A stretch of 64,000 nucleotides of DNA from Winogradskyella ludwigii (GTDB taxonomy: Bacteria > Bacteroidota > Bacteroidia > Flavobacteriales > Flavobacteriaceae): positions 1 to 64,000 of the forward strand of contig NZ_JABFDF010000008.1 in assembly GCF_013403985.1 (NCBI RefSeq), given 5' to 3'. This document shows, piece by piece, positions 9,702 through 21,200 of this stretch. Each line of letters starts with the position of its first letter. Positions within the stretch are counted from its first letter, which is position 1. Below the pieces are notes generated by a model that worked only from the letters and a program-made list of their open reading frames with translations, ran no database searches and had not been told where the DNA came from. The position numbers and the translations under genes are program-made.

Positions 9702-9731
9702 AAAATGCCTTTCAATTAAGAAAGGCATTTT
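9702..9731 (-). terminator. secDF terminator
   Basis: AAAATGCCTTTC, loop AATTAA, GAAAGGCATTTT give a 12-bp stem followed on the minus strand by a T-rich tract. The stem is the same as that of the terminator at 7472-7499. Confidence 0.88.
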
Positions 9732-9772
9732 AGACTCTGAAATAATTTCAGATTATTATTTATTTTAAAAGC

Positions 9773-12700
9773 TTAAGCTTCTTCTACATCTTCTTTTACT
9801 TTATTCTTAAGCGCTTGAGTTGCATCACCTTTTTTAGCAGTATCATACATTATTGGTGTTGCGATAAATACCGAAGAGTATGTACCAACAATTACACCTA
9901 CTATTAATGCAAATAATAAATCTTTAAGTGAATCTGCACCAAATAAGAACATGGCTAATAACACTACTAATGTTGTTAAAGATGTATTTAAAGTTCTACT
10001 AATAGTACTGTTAATAGATCTGTTGATCGTAGTATCAAAGTTCCACCCTAAATTCTCATTAAAGTACTCTCTAATTCTATCAAATACAACAACCGTATCA
10101 TTCAGTGAGTAACCAATTACAGTTAAGATTGCCGCAATAAACGTTTGGTCAATCTCCATGCTAAATGGCATAAATCTCCATGTTAAAGAATAAATACCTA
10201 ACACAATTAATACATCATGAAAAACTGCTGCAACGGCACCAAGAGAGAATTGCCATTTCTTAAATCTTAATAAGATATATAAGAAAACAACAACTAAAGA
10301 TCCTAAGATTGCCCAAATTGATGATTTTTGAATATCATCTGCAATAGTTGGACTTACTTTACTTGATAACATTTTACCAATTTTCTTATCTCCAGAACCA
10401 TCTAAGAACTCCGCATAAGTCATGCCTTCTGGAAGGTACTTTTGAAGTGTTGTGAATAATTTAGATTGTACTTCTTCATCAGCTTCAGTAGAATTATCTT
10501 CAACTAAATATTTTGTAGAAATTTTTAATTGATTTGCTCCACCAATTGTTTTTACTTCTGCACTTTCAAACACGGCATGAAGGTCATTTTTAACTTCCTC
10601 TACACTCATATCTTGATCAAAACGGACTTGGTAAGTTCTACCTCCAACAAAATCAATACCTTGATCTAATCCAGTAGTAAATAAAGACCCTAAACTCGCT
10701 AAAATTAAAGCTCCAGAAATGATGTAAGCAATCTTACGTTTCTTTAAGAAATCGATATTTACATTTGTAAATAAGTTCTTAGTTATGCCTGTAGAGAATT
10801 GTAAGTTACCTCCTCTATTTACATACCAATCTACTAATAAACGTGTGATGAAAATCGCCGTAAATAAAGAAGTTAAAATACCAATGATTAATGTTGTAGC
10901 GAAACCTTTAATTGGTCCTGTACCAAATACAAATAAGATTAAAGCGGTTAAACCCGTTGTAATATTGGCATCTAATATTGAAGATAAAGCGTTAGAGAAA
11001 CCATCTTTTACAGCTTCTTTTTGTGATTTACCTTTGGCTATTTCTTCCTTGATCCTCTCAAAGATAAGTACGTTCGCATCGACCGAAATACCTATCGTTA
11101 ATACAATACCAGCAATACCAGGTAATGTTAATACAGCTCCTAAACTCGCTAATACACCAAAGATTAATAAGATGTTTAATAGTAAAGCGATATCTGCAAA
11201 TCCACCAGCTTTTCCGTAGTAAAATACCATCCAAAGTAATACAAAAGCTAATGCAATCATAAAAGATCGCATTCCACTATCTATAGCTTCTTGTCCTAAA
11301 GAAGGTCCAACTTCATCAGATTGTTCAATATGAGCAGAAGCAGGTAATTTACCAGCTCTTAAAACGTTTGCTAAATCGACAGCTTCTGTTAATGAGAACG
11401 ATCCAGATATTTGAGATCTACCACCAGCAATTGGTCCTGAAGATACACTTGGTGCAGAATACACCGTGTTATCTAAAACAATAGCAATAAAACCTTGTGT
11501 TTCGTAGGCTGTTTTAGTCATTTCTTCCCAAACTTTAGCACCTTTAGTATTCATCTGCATGCTTACTGCTGGTCTACTTACTTGGTCATAATCTTGATTT
11601 GCATCTGTAATAACTGCACCACTTAATTTTGGTACACCATCTCTATTACCTTTAATTGCATACAACTCAGAAAATTCAGAATCTTCATCTTGAATTCCCC
11701 AAACAAATTTCACGTAACGCATTTCTGCAGATAAAGAAGATCTGTTTTTTGATGCATTTAAAATATTCATCACTTTTTCTCTATCCTTAGCTAAGAACAT
11801 CCCTACTACAGATCCACCATTTCCGTATCCTTGAATACCTAATGGGTTTACATCTGCTACATTAGTAGAATCTGTTTCTATCTGACCTGTTAAATCATCA
11901 ATAGCATTTGAAGTTGCATTTTGATCGTCAGCTGCATCTGTAACCGCATCGTTAGCTTCAGCTTTAGATGCTTCTTTCTCATTAGCTTCAACTAATTTTT
12001 GGTTAACCTCTAATAAATAAGGTAAAACCTCTTGAGTTTTATAAGTTTCCCAAAACTGCAATTGTGCTGTTTTAGTTACCAAATCCTTAACACGTTCAAT
12101 ATCTTTAGCTCCAGGTAATTCTAAAAGAATACGACCAGAGTTTCCAAGACGTTGAATGTTTGGAGATGTTACACCAAATTTATCAATACGCTTACGTAAT
12201 ACTTCGAAAGCTGAAACGATAGATTCGTCAATTTTTGTTTCAATAATCCCTTTAACTTCGTTATCTGACATATCGAATTTAATGACATCACTCAACGTAC
12301 GATTTGCAAAAATATCTGGAGAAGCTAATTTAGTATCTCCTTTAATAGCATCAAATGCTGTAAAGAAAGATTGTAAATATGAATCTTGTGAATCTTTTTG
12401 TAATTCATCTGCATCATCTAAAGCTTTATTAAAGATTGGATCTTTACTATTGTTAGCTAAACCTTTTAAGATATCTCTTACAGAAATTTGAAGTATAACA
12501 TTAATACCACCTTTAAGGTCTAAACCTAAATTCATGGCATTATTTTCAACCTCAGCGTAAGAATATTGTGCGACACCTAAGTTATAAACGTCTAAAGACT
12601 CAAACTTATCTCCTACTTTTATTTTAGAAGTTTTTAAAGAATCTAAATACCTCGCTACTTCAAGGTTTCTTTTTGTTTGATAATCCTCTTCTGTGTCTGC

Positions 12701-12829
12701 ATATTTTGCAATTGCTGCTTCTTTAGCAGTATCTTCAATTTGATTGGCTTTAAAAGTAAATGATAATTGATAGATACTTACCAAACCAAATAAAAGCGCA
12801 AAAAGCTTAATTATTCCTTTGTTTTGCAT
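9773..12829 (-). CDS. secDF: Fused protein translocase subunit SecDF
   Basis: A 1018-residue natural fusion of SecD and SecF, which use the proton gradient to complete Sec-dependent export. The SecD half has an N-terminal membrane segment, the GLDLKGGINVILQ motif (102-114), the P1 head (AFEVLRKRIDKFGVTSP, about 207-255) and a low-complexity Asn/Asp/Ala insert near 285-320. The six-helix core contains GIVLTIGISVDANVLIFERI. The SecF half starts near residue 700 with GLDQGIDFVGGR and ends with its own core (GYSLNDTVVVFDRIRE). Fusion is usual in this phylum. A strong promoter and a terminator frame it as a single-gene unit. Confidence 0.97.
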   Translation of the reverse strand: MQNKGIIKLFALLFGLVSIYQLSFTFKANQIEDTAKEAAIAKYADTEEDYQTKRNLEVARYLDSLKTSKIKVGDKFESLDVYNLGVAQYSYAEVENNAMNLGLDLKGGINVILQISVRDILKGLANNSKDPIFNKALDDADELQKDSQDSYLQSFFTAFDAIKGDTKLASPDIFANRTLSDVIKFDMSDNEVKGIIETKIDESIVSAFEVLRKRIDKFGVTSPNIQRLGNSGRILLELPGAKDIERVKDLVTKTAQLQFWETYKTQEVLPYLLEVNQKLVEANEKEASKAEANDAVTDAADDQNATSNAIDDLTGQIETDSTNVADVNPLGIQGYGNGGSVVGMFLAKDREKVMNILNASKNRSSLSAEMRYVKFVWGIQDEDSEFSELYAIKGNRDGVPKLSGAVITDANQDYDQVSRPAVSMQMNTKGAKVWEEMTKTAYETQGFIAIVLDNTVYSAPSVSSGPIAGGRSQISGSFSLTEAVDLANVLRAGKLPASAHIEQSDEVGPSLGQEAIDSGMRSFMIALAFVLLWMVFYYGKAGGFADIALLLNILLIFGVLASLGAVLTLPGIAGIVLTIGISVDANVLIFERIKEEIAKGKSQKEAVKDGFSNALSSILDANITTGLTALILFVFGTGPIKGFATTLIIGILTSLFTAIFITRLLVDWYVNRGGNLQFSTGITKNLFTNVNIDFLKKRKIAYIISGALILASLGSLFTTGLDQGIDFVGGRTYQVRFDQDMSVEEVKNDLHAVFESAEVKTIGGANQLKISTKYLVEDNSTEADEEVQSKLFTTLQKYLPEGMTYAEFLDGSGDKKIGKMLSSKVSPTIADDIQKSSIWAILGSLVVVFLYILLRFKKWQFSLGAVAAVFHDVLIVLGIYSLTWRFMPFSMEIDQTFIAAILTVIGYSLNDTVVVFDRIREYFNENLGWNFDTTINRSINSTISRTLNTSLTTLVVLLAMFLFGADSLKDLLFALIVGVIVGTYSSVFIATPIMYDTAKKGDATQALKNKVKEDVEEA

Positions 12830-12866
12830 TGTAATTGTTTATTAATTGTCGTTATTTTTTAACGCG

Positions 12867-12897
12867 CAAATATAGAGTTTACACTATAATCCGACAA
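12867..12897 (-). promoter_or_regulatory. secDF promoter
   Basis: On the minus strand TTG (12897-12895), 20 nt, then TATATTTG (12874-12867), a full match to the Bacteroidota consensus, 37 nt before the ATG. Confidence 0.7.
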
Positions 12898-12985
12898 TGT
12901 TTTTATTTATAAATTGAATTTTAGTCTTTTGATTGATTCTAAAGACATTATGTGAAGTGGGAATTACTCTAAATTATATAATTCC

Positions 12986-13597
12986 TTAAGCTATTGGTCC
13001 TGCCCTAACTTCAGGAATTTTATAGGCTAAATGATTTATTGCAATCGCAATGGTATTATTAACAAAAACAGCCGTATTAATTGCACTGCTGTATTGTTTT
13101 TTCAGGATATTGCCACCCGAATAACTAACTTTAAGCGTATTAGAATGATCTGTCTTTTGATTAACCTCAGTAACTTGAGTTCCTTCAAAATCCCAATTAA
13201 AATCAGAACTCGATGAAATTTCAGAAATATTAAGTTCGTAGTCTTTTAAGTGTCGCTTTTCTGGAAAATTATTTGATTGCTCTTGAGTAGCATTGTATGC
13301 AATATCAAAATCTTCAGCTTTAAAAAGTATATTCTGAATGTGTGCAACATCTGTATCACTGTGATACGTAATTCTTAGTTGACCACCTTGATATTGTCCT
13401 ATTTGAATTTGAGTAACACCAATGCTTTGTAGTTTATCTTGAATCTTATCAATAGCATTTTCAGTATCCTGAAGTGTAATTGCTTGGTCTGAAAACTGAA
13501 TAACAATCTGCTGATTTGGAACTGTTGGTTGCTCTAAAAACGTTCCTAAAAACGCCAAGAGTACAACTATTATCCCAAAATGAAGTTTGGTTTTCAT
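12986..13597 (-). CDS. Membrane-anchored protein resembling the SecD P1 head
   Basis: 203 residues with one N-terminal hydrophobic segment (about 8-20), the rest probably periplasmic. I do not recognise a named family. Residues 48-100 (NAIDKIQDKLQSIGVTQI...GQLRITYHSDTDVAHIQNIL) align by eye, with similar spacing, to the P1 ferredoxin-like region of the adjacent SecDF (AFEVLRKRIDKFGVTSPNIQ...ILLELPGAKDIERVKDLV). The second half (SSDFNWDFEGTQVTEV and after) is unassigned. The gene lies just upstream of secDF on the same strand, but secDF has its own promoter. A role beside SecDF is inferred from similarity and position only. Confidence 0.7.
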   Translation of the reverse strand: MKTKLHFGIIVVLLAFLGTFLEQPTVPNQQIVIQFSDQAITLQDTENAIDKIQDKLQSIGVTQIQIGQYQGGQLRITYHSDTDVAHIQNILFKAEDFDIAYNATQEQSNNFPEKRHLKDYELNISEISSSSDFNWDFEGTQVTEVNQKTDHSNTLKVSYSGGNILKKQYSSAINTAVFVNNTIAIAINHLAYKIPEVRAGPIA

Positions 13598-13601
13598 GCG
13601 C

Positions 13602-13609
13602 CAAATATA
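13602..13609 (-). promoter_or_regulatory. -7 box only 4 nt before the ATG
   Basis: Minus-strand TATATTTG is followed by GCGC and then the ATG at 13597. Transcription should start at or next to the start codon, giving a leaderless mRNA. Confidence 0.6.
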
Positions 13610-13620
13610 GACAAAAAATA

Positions 13621-13642
13621 AAGACTGTATTTCTACAGTCTT
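13621..13642 (-). terminator. Terminator of the DUF4412 gene
   Basis: AAGACTGTA, loop TTTC, TACAGTCTT form a 9-bp stem followed on the minus strand by TTATTTTTT. Confidence 0.82.
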
Positions 13643-13674
13643 ATCTTAAATTGTAAATCTAATATGTGGTTTTA

Positions 13675-14331
13675 TTACATACCCTCCATTTTTGAATACC
13701 CTTCTGGTGCAATTAGGCTTAATTTATCATCTGAAACAGATTCTTCTTTAATTTCTGTAATTTCTGATGTTACTATAATATTAGCTCCTACTTGCTTTAA
13801 TGTCATTTTAAAATATAATGGGTAACCTTCTACTTTTCCTCCCATTGCTGTAGTATTATGACTAAATGCCGAGATTTTATTAGTAGTAAACATTTGCATT
13901 TCTACATCTTGACCATTTTGTTTCATATTGATAAAATATTCTTGACACACATAACCTAATACTGTTTTAGTTCCGTCTCCTTTTTTTACTACAACACTTT
14001 TTAAATCCTCTTCGCTAGGCACAAAAGATTGTAACACAAATTTCTTACCCATACCTGGTTGGTCTACTAACATTAGCATTTGTTTTTCAACACCATCTAC
14101 AACGATAATCATATCTCCCGTCATTGGACTACTTGTTTCACTACGTGATTTATCACCTTTAAAGTAAGTTATAGCTTTTGTATCTCCAATAGCTTGTAGT
14201 TGAGAATTCATCTGTGCATTATCACTAGCCATCGTTTGTTTAGCGATAAGAATACCTTCATTAATTTGATCTTGAGCGATTGCACCTGCACTTAGTAATA
14301 ATGCAAATGTGAATAATAATAATTTTTTCAT
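13675..14331 (-). CDS. DUF4412 domain secreted protein
   Basis: 218 residues with a signal peptide (MKKLLLFTFALLLSAGAIAQ) and a DUF4412-like body: KGDKSRSE, a Met-rich stretch (VEKQMLMLVDQPGMGKKFV), then KTVLGYVCQEYFI and a final LIAPEGYSKM. Members are periplasmic or outer-membrane-associated proteins of Bacteroidota with no known activity. The fold may be related to lipoprotein carriers of the LolA type, which is only a suggestion. It lies downstream of mdh but behind the mdh terminator, and no clear promoter box was found. Confidence 0.8.
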   Translation of the reverse strand: MKKLLLFTFALLLSAGAIAQDQINEGILIAKQTMASDNAQMNSQLQAIGDTKAITYFKGDKSRSETSSPMTGDMIIVVDGVEKQMLMLVDQPGMGKKFVLQSFVPSEEDLKSVVVKKGDGTKTVLGYVCQEYFINMKQNGQDVEMQMFTTNKISAFSHNTTAMGGKVEGYPLYFKMTLKQVGANIIVTSEITEIKEESVSDDKLSLIAPEGYSKMEGM

Positions 14332-14365
14332 TTTTCGATTTTTTTTTATTTAATTCTTATTAGAC

Positions 14366-14402
14366 AAAAACCTTACCAACAAAATATGTTAGTAAGGTTT
14401 TT
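14366..14402 (-). terminator. mdh terminator
   Basis: AAAAACCTTAC-C-AACA, loop AAATA, TGTT-A-GTAAGGTTTTT form a long stem with one mismatch. On the minus strand it ends in a T tract just after the mdh stop. Confidence 0.85.
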
Positions 14403-14427
14403 TAAACGTTATTTTTAAAAATATGGA

Positions 14428-15354
14428 TTATAATTCTAAAAGTCCATTAGTCTTTTTAACACCTTCTGCACTTTCTATCATGTGTGCTTTTTCTGCATCA
14501 CTTAAAGGTACATTCACAATCTTCTCGATCCCATTTCTACCTAAAATTACGGGTACACCAATACATAAGTCACTTAAACCGTATTCTCCATCTAATAATG
14601 TAGAACATGGGAAGATTTTCTTTTGATCGCATGCAATCGCTTGTACTAATCCACTTACGGCAGCACCTGGAGCATACCAAGCTGAAGTTCCTAATAATCC
14701 TGTTAATGTTGCACCACCTACTTTAGTATCTGCAGCTACTTGCTCTAAACGTTCAGAAGATATAAATTCTGAAACTTTGATACTGTTTCTTGTCGCATGA
14801 GATATTAATGGCACCATACCTTTATCGCTATGTCCACCAATTACCATTCCGTCTACATCACTAATAGGAGCTTCTAAAGCTTCTGCTAATCTGTATTTAA
14901 AACGTGCCGAGTCTAATGCTCCACCCATTCCAATAATTCTATGCTTTGGTAAACCTGTAACTTTATGAGCTAAATAAGTCATAGTATCCATAGGATTACT
15001 CACTACAATTAAAATTGTATTTGGAGAATGCTCTACTAAACTTGTAGATACCATTTTTACAATACCTGCATTAATACCAATTAACTCTTCACGCGTCATA
15101 CCTGGCTTACGAGGAATACCTGAAGTAATCACACATATATCACTATTTGCTGTTTTAGAATAATCGTTTGTACTTCCTGTAATTTTAGTATCAAAACCAT
15201 TTAAGGATGCACACTGCATTAAGTCCATTGCTTTACCTTCGGCATAGCCTTCTTTAATATCAAGGATTACAACTTCTGAAGCAAAGTTTTTAATTGCTAT
15301 ATACTCTGCACAACTTGCGCCAACTGCACCAGCGCCAACTACGGTTACTTTCAT
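14428..15354 (-). CDS. mdh: Malate dehydrogenase
   Basis: NAD-dependent oxidation of malate to oxaloacetate in the TCA cycle. The 308-residue length fits the lactate-dehydrogenase-like bacterial MDH group. The dinucleotide-binding loop is VGAGAVGAS (6-14). Substrate arginines are in GIPRKPGMTREE (Arg82, Arg88), and the catalytic Asp/His pair is ALDSARF (Asp148) with GGHSDKGM (His175). Arg82 with Met86 in the active-site loop fits malate rather than lactate specificity. Confidence 0.97.
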   Translation of the reverse strand: MKVTVVGAGAVGASCAEYIAIKNFASEVVILDIKEGYAEGKAMDLMQCASLNGFDTKITGSTNDYSKTANSDICVITSGIPRKPGMTREELIGINAGIVKMVSTSLVEHSPNTILIVVSNPMDTMTYLAHKVTGLPKHRIIGMGGALDSARFKYRLAEALEAPISDVDGMVIGGHSDKGMVPLISHATRNSIKVSEFISSERLEQVAADTKVGGATLTGLLGTSAWYAPGAAVSGLVQAIACDQKKIFPCSTLLDGEYGLSDLCIGVPVILGRNGIEKIVNVPLSDAEKAHMIESAEGVKKTNGLLEL

Positions 15355-15421
15355 TTGTTTTATTATTTAATTATTTTTAATTCTTCTCTAATGTAACGTG
15401 CTTAAAACCATTCTTTTCAAT

Positions 15422-15429
15422 CAAAAATA
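15422..15429 (-). promoter_or_regulatory. mdh -7 box
   Basis: Minus-strand TATTTTTG, a TAnnTTTG match 67 nt before the ATG, with a TTG about 16 nt further upstream. Confidence 0.5.
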
Positions 15430-15525
15430 GACTTTAAGCTCACTTCAAAATTATTGATGTTTTATGAGTAACATTTAAGTACTACATATGAACGTAAATT
15501 TACAAATAAAAATGCTGTTAACGAA

Positions 15526-15554
15526 GAAAGCACAAGAGTAAATCTTGTGCTTTC
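15526..15554. terminator. Perfect 12-bp hairpin, terminator-like
   Basis: GAAAGCACAAGA, loop GTAAA, TCTTGTGCTTTC. On the minus strand it follows the end of the decayed gene at 15582-15764, which suggests it was that gene's terminator. The T tract is short (TTTCTTCG). Confidence 0.6.
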
Positions 15555-15581
15555 AATGATATTAGAATTAAATCTAATAAA

Positions 15582-15764
15582 TTAATTAATGGTCACATTT
15601 TTTGGACCAACCCATTCTGTTCAAGAAACATCAAGACAAAAAGATCTAACATAAAAGACGTACGGATTTTTTTGATACAAACCAAGACTATACATAGACC
15701 AAACGCTGTCATCGTCTGTATTTACACTTTATGAATTATTAGAGTCGTAACCATCAGAAATCAT
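15582..15764 (-). pseudogene. Decayed remnant of a secreted-protein C terminus
   Basis: One minus-strand frame from an ATG (15764) to a TAA (15584) reads as plausible protein broken by in-frame stops: MISDGYDSNNS, stop, SVNTDDDSVWSMYSLGLYQK and onward to CLDVS, stop, TEWVGPKNVTIN, stop. The pieces keep one frame, have protein-like Trp, Tyr, Gly and Cys content, and end just before a perfect hairpin. This fits a gene relic between mdh and gyrB. The parent family is not recognised. The call rests only on frame coherence and context. Confidence 0.35.
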
Positions 15765-15805
15765 AACATAAAACTAACATTTTTGATAAACTATGAAAAC
15801 ATAAA

Positions 15806-15831
15806 AAAAGCACTCATTTCTGAGTGCTTTT
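15806..15831 (-). terminator. gyrB terminator
   Basis: AAAAGCACTCA, loop TTTC, TGAGTGCTTTT form an 11-bp stem with a T7 tract on the minus strand, 25 nt after the gyrB stop. Confidence 0.9.
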
Positions 15832-15855
15832 CATGTAAAATATAAAGATTATATA

Positions 15856-17820
<1,965 letters not shown>

Positions 17821-17842
17821 TTAGTTCGATTTATGGCATAAA

Positions 17843-17866
17843 AAAATGACACTTATGTATCATTTT
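17843..17866 (-). promoter_or_regulatory. Hairpin in the gyrB 5' leader
   Basis: AAAATGACAC, loop TTAT, GTATCATTTT pair at 9 of 10 positions. On the minus strand the hairpin is followed by a T tract and begins within about 10 nt of the predicted transcription start. It has the form of an attenuator or of a protective 5' stem. Confidence 0.45.
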
Positions 17867-17876
17867 AGAATACTAA

Positions 17877-17884
17877 CAAATATA
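17877..17884 (-). promoter_or_regulatory. gyrB -7 box
   Basis: Minus-strand TATATTTG, a full consensus match, 71 nt before the ATG, with a TTT about 19 nt upstream in the -33 position. Confidence 0.6.
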
Positions 17885-18233
17885 CAGATTTCTAACGCAT
17901 TTTAAAACCTATTTATGAATTGAAGTTGATAATTATCAACATTTGTTAATTACTCAAAAGTTGCTTAAAACAACTAAAAGACACCTTAAAATTGATTTTT
18001 TATTTTTTTTAACCTTCCAGATTTAAAAAAAAGCACAAACCCTCTTAGAAGCTTTATTTTTCAGATTTCTTTATTTAAATATTATAACTAAAAACACCTC
18101 TTTTTAATAAATCACTTAAAGAAAGTTAATTAAAAATAGTTGAATCACCTTTAATTGAACTTAGATAATAATCTCGATATTATGTAAGTTTTTTCTCTAA
18201 ATAGCTCACCAAATTACATTTAATCGATTATTC
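17885..18233. other. AT-rich divergent intergenic region with a 16-bp palindrome
   Basis: Between gyrB and the giant surface-protein gene. It contains the perfect palindrome GTTGATAATTATCAAC (17925-17940), about 40 bp upstream of the gyrB -7 box and so positioned like an operator. A looser inverted pair AGTTG/CAACT lies near 17959-17975. No reading frame or RNA gene was recognised in the rest. Confidence 0.4.
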
Positions 18234-18263
18234 TTGCATTTCACAGATTATATTTTATATTTG
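18234..18263 (+). promoter_or_regulatory. Promoter of the giant repeat protein
   Basis: TTG (18234-18236), 19 nt, TATATTTG (18256-18263), a full Bacteroidota consensus promoter 32 nt before the ATG at 18296. Confidence 0.75.
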
Positions 18264-18295
18264 CTTCCTGAATAAAAATAAAAAATATAATTAAA

Positions 18296-21200
18296 ATGTT
18301 GTATTTAATCAATCTGAAAACAAAATTTATGGGAAATATTAAATTCGAGAAAATAATTTTCAGAAAACCGAACTTTGGATTGAAATCAGTTTTTATGATT
18401 TTATTTTCTCTGATGGTGAATCTTATTTTTTCGCAGACACCTGTAAACGATGATTTTACAAATGCCATAGATGTAACAACAATTATTAACAGTTGTTCTG
18501 CTGATGCTGCATATACAATTATAGGGGCTACTCCAGATAAGAATAAAGGTAGTAATTGGAACAACTACGGACCTAAAAATAATGTTTGGTTTAAATTTAC
18601 AGCACCTGCAACTGGTGAAATCAATATCACTGTTGATAGAGGTGACTCTAAAGGAACTCAGCGACGTACTCAATTAGCGCTCTGGCTGGCGGATGGCATT
18701 ACGGAAGTACAAAGTGAAAGATATGCATACGACAACGAAGACGTAACCATGGGTGCCGTAAACCTTTCACCAGGTCAAATTTATTACATTTCTGTAGATA
18801 CACAGTCCACAGGTTATTCTGGTACATTTACTTTATGCTTACAAGATACCGTAGACTATGATTTTTATGAAGGTGCTATTGATGTTACCAACATCATTAA
18901 TAGTTGCTCCGCTGATGCTGCTTATACAGTTATAGGGGCTACTCCAGATAAGAATAAAGGTAGCAATTGGAACAACTACGGACCTAAAAATAATGTTTGG
19001 TTTAAATTTACAGCACCTACAACAGGTGAAATCAATATCACTGTTGATAGAGGTGACTCTAAAGGAACTCAACGACGTACTCAATTAGCGCTTTGGCAGG
19101 CGGATGGCATTACAGAAATACAAAGTGAAAGATATGCATACGATGACGAAGACGTTACCATTGGTGCAGTAAACCTAACACCTGGAAATACTTATTACAT
19201 TTCTGTTGATACGCAGTCCACAGGTTATTCTGGTTCATTTACGTTATGCCTACAGGATACCGTAGACTATGATTTTTATGAAGGAGCTATCGATGTTACC
19301 AACATCATTAATAGTTGCTCCGCTGATGCAATCTATACAATTATAGGAGCTACTCCAGATAAGAATAAAGGTAGCAATTGGAACAACTACGGACCTAAAA
19401 ATAATGTTTGGTTTAAATTTACAGCACCTGCAACTGGCGAAATCAATATCACTGTTGATAGAGGTGACTCTAAAGGAACTCTGAGACGTACTCAATTGGC
19501 GCTTTGGCAGGCGGATGGCATTACAGAAATACAAAGTGAGAGATATGCATACGATGATGAAGACGTAACTATGGGTGCCGTAAACCTTTCACCAGGTCAA
19601 ATTTATTACATGTCTGTAGATACACAGTCCACAGGTTATTCTGGTACATTTACGTTATGCTTACAAGATACCGTAGACTATGATTTTTATGAAGGTGCTA
19701 TTGATGTTACAAATATCATCAACAGTTGTTCTAATGATGCAGTATATACAACTATAGGTGCTACTACAGATAAGAACGAAGGTAGTAATTGGAACAATAA
19801 CGGACCTAAATATAACCGTTGGTTCAAATTTATAGCACCTGCAACTGGTGAAATCAATATCACTGTTGAGAGAGGTGACTCTAAAGGAACTCTGAGGCGT
19901 ACTCAATTGGCGCTTTGGCAGACGGATGGCATTACAGAAATACAAAGTGAGAGATATGCATACGATGATGAAGACGTTATCATTGGTGCAGTAAACCTAA
20001 CACCTGGAAATACTTATTACATTTCTGTAGATACGCAGTCCTCTGGTTATTCTGGTACATTTACGTTATGCTTACAGGATACCGTAGACTATGATTTTTA
20101 TGAAGGTGCTATCGATGTTACCAACATCATTAACAGTTGCTCTACTGATGCAGTATATACAACTTTAGGTGCTACTGCAGATAAGAACGAAGGTAGTAAT
20201 TGGAACAATAACGGACCTAAATATAACCGTTGGTTCAAATTTACAGCACCTGCAACTGGTGAAATCAATATCACTGTTGATAGAGGTGACTCTAAAGGAA
20301 CACAACAACTTACACAATTAGCGCTCTGGCAAGCAGATGGCATTACAGAAGTACAAAGTGAAAGATATGTATTCAGTGACGAAGACGTAACCATTGGAGG
20401 CGTAAACCTAACACCTGGAAACACTTATTACATATCTGTAGACTCTTACAACTCAGCTTATATAGGCACATTTACTTTATGCCTACAAGATACCGTAGAC
20501 TATGATTTTTATGAAGGAGCTATAGATGTTACCAGCATTATTAACAGTTGCTCTACTGATGCAATCTATACAACTATAGGTGCTACCGCAGATAAGAATG
20601 AAGGTAGTAATTGGAACAATGACGGACCTAAATATAACCGTTGGTTCAAATTTACAGCACCCGCAACTGGCGAAATCAATATTACCGTTGACAGAGGTGG
20701 CTCTAAAGGAACACAACTATATTCACAGTTAGCGCTTTGGGAAGCAAATGGCATTACAGAAGTGAACAGTGAAAGCTATGTATTAAACGACGATGACGTA
20801 ATCTTAGGTGCCCCAAACCTAACACCAGGGAACACTTATTACATATCTGTAGATACTTACAACTCAAACTATAGAGGTACATTTACATTGTGTATAGAAG
20901 ATACTGTGGACTATGACTTTTACGAAGGAGCTATCGATGTTACTAACATTATAAACGGCTGTTCAGCTGATGCAATCTATACAACTACAGGAGCCACTCC
21001 AGACAAGAATGAAGGTAGTAATTGGAGCAATAACGGACCTAAATATAACCGTTGGTTCAAATTTACAGCACCTGCAACTGGCGAAATCAATATCACCGTT
21101 GATAGAGGTGATTCTAAAGGAACACAGCAACTTACACAATTAGCGCTCTGGCAAGCAGATGGCATTACAGAAGTACATAGTGAAAGATATGCGTTCTATG

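Noticed and set aside
10785..11219. Plus-strand open frame of 144 codons inside secDF
   Set aside because: Antisense to conserved SecD/SecF helices; no signal, domain or start context.
15582..15764. Readthrough or selenocysteine decoding of the in-frame TGA between mdh and gyrB
   Set aside because: There is also an in-frame TAA and no selenocysteine element was seen; decay is simpler.
17925..17975. Small RNA gene between gyrB and the giant gene
   Set aside because: Only short palindromes are present; no promoter plus terminator pair defines a transcript other than gyrB.
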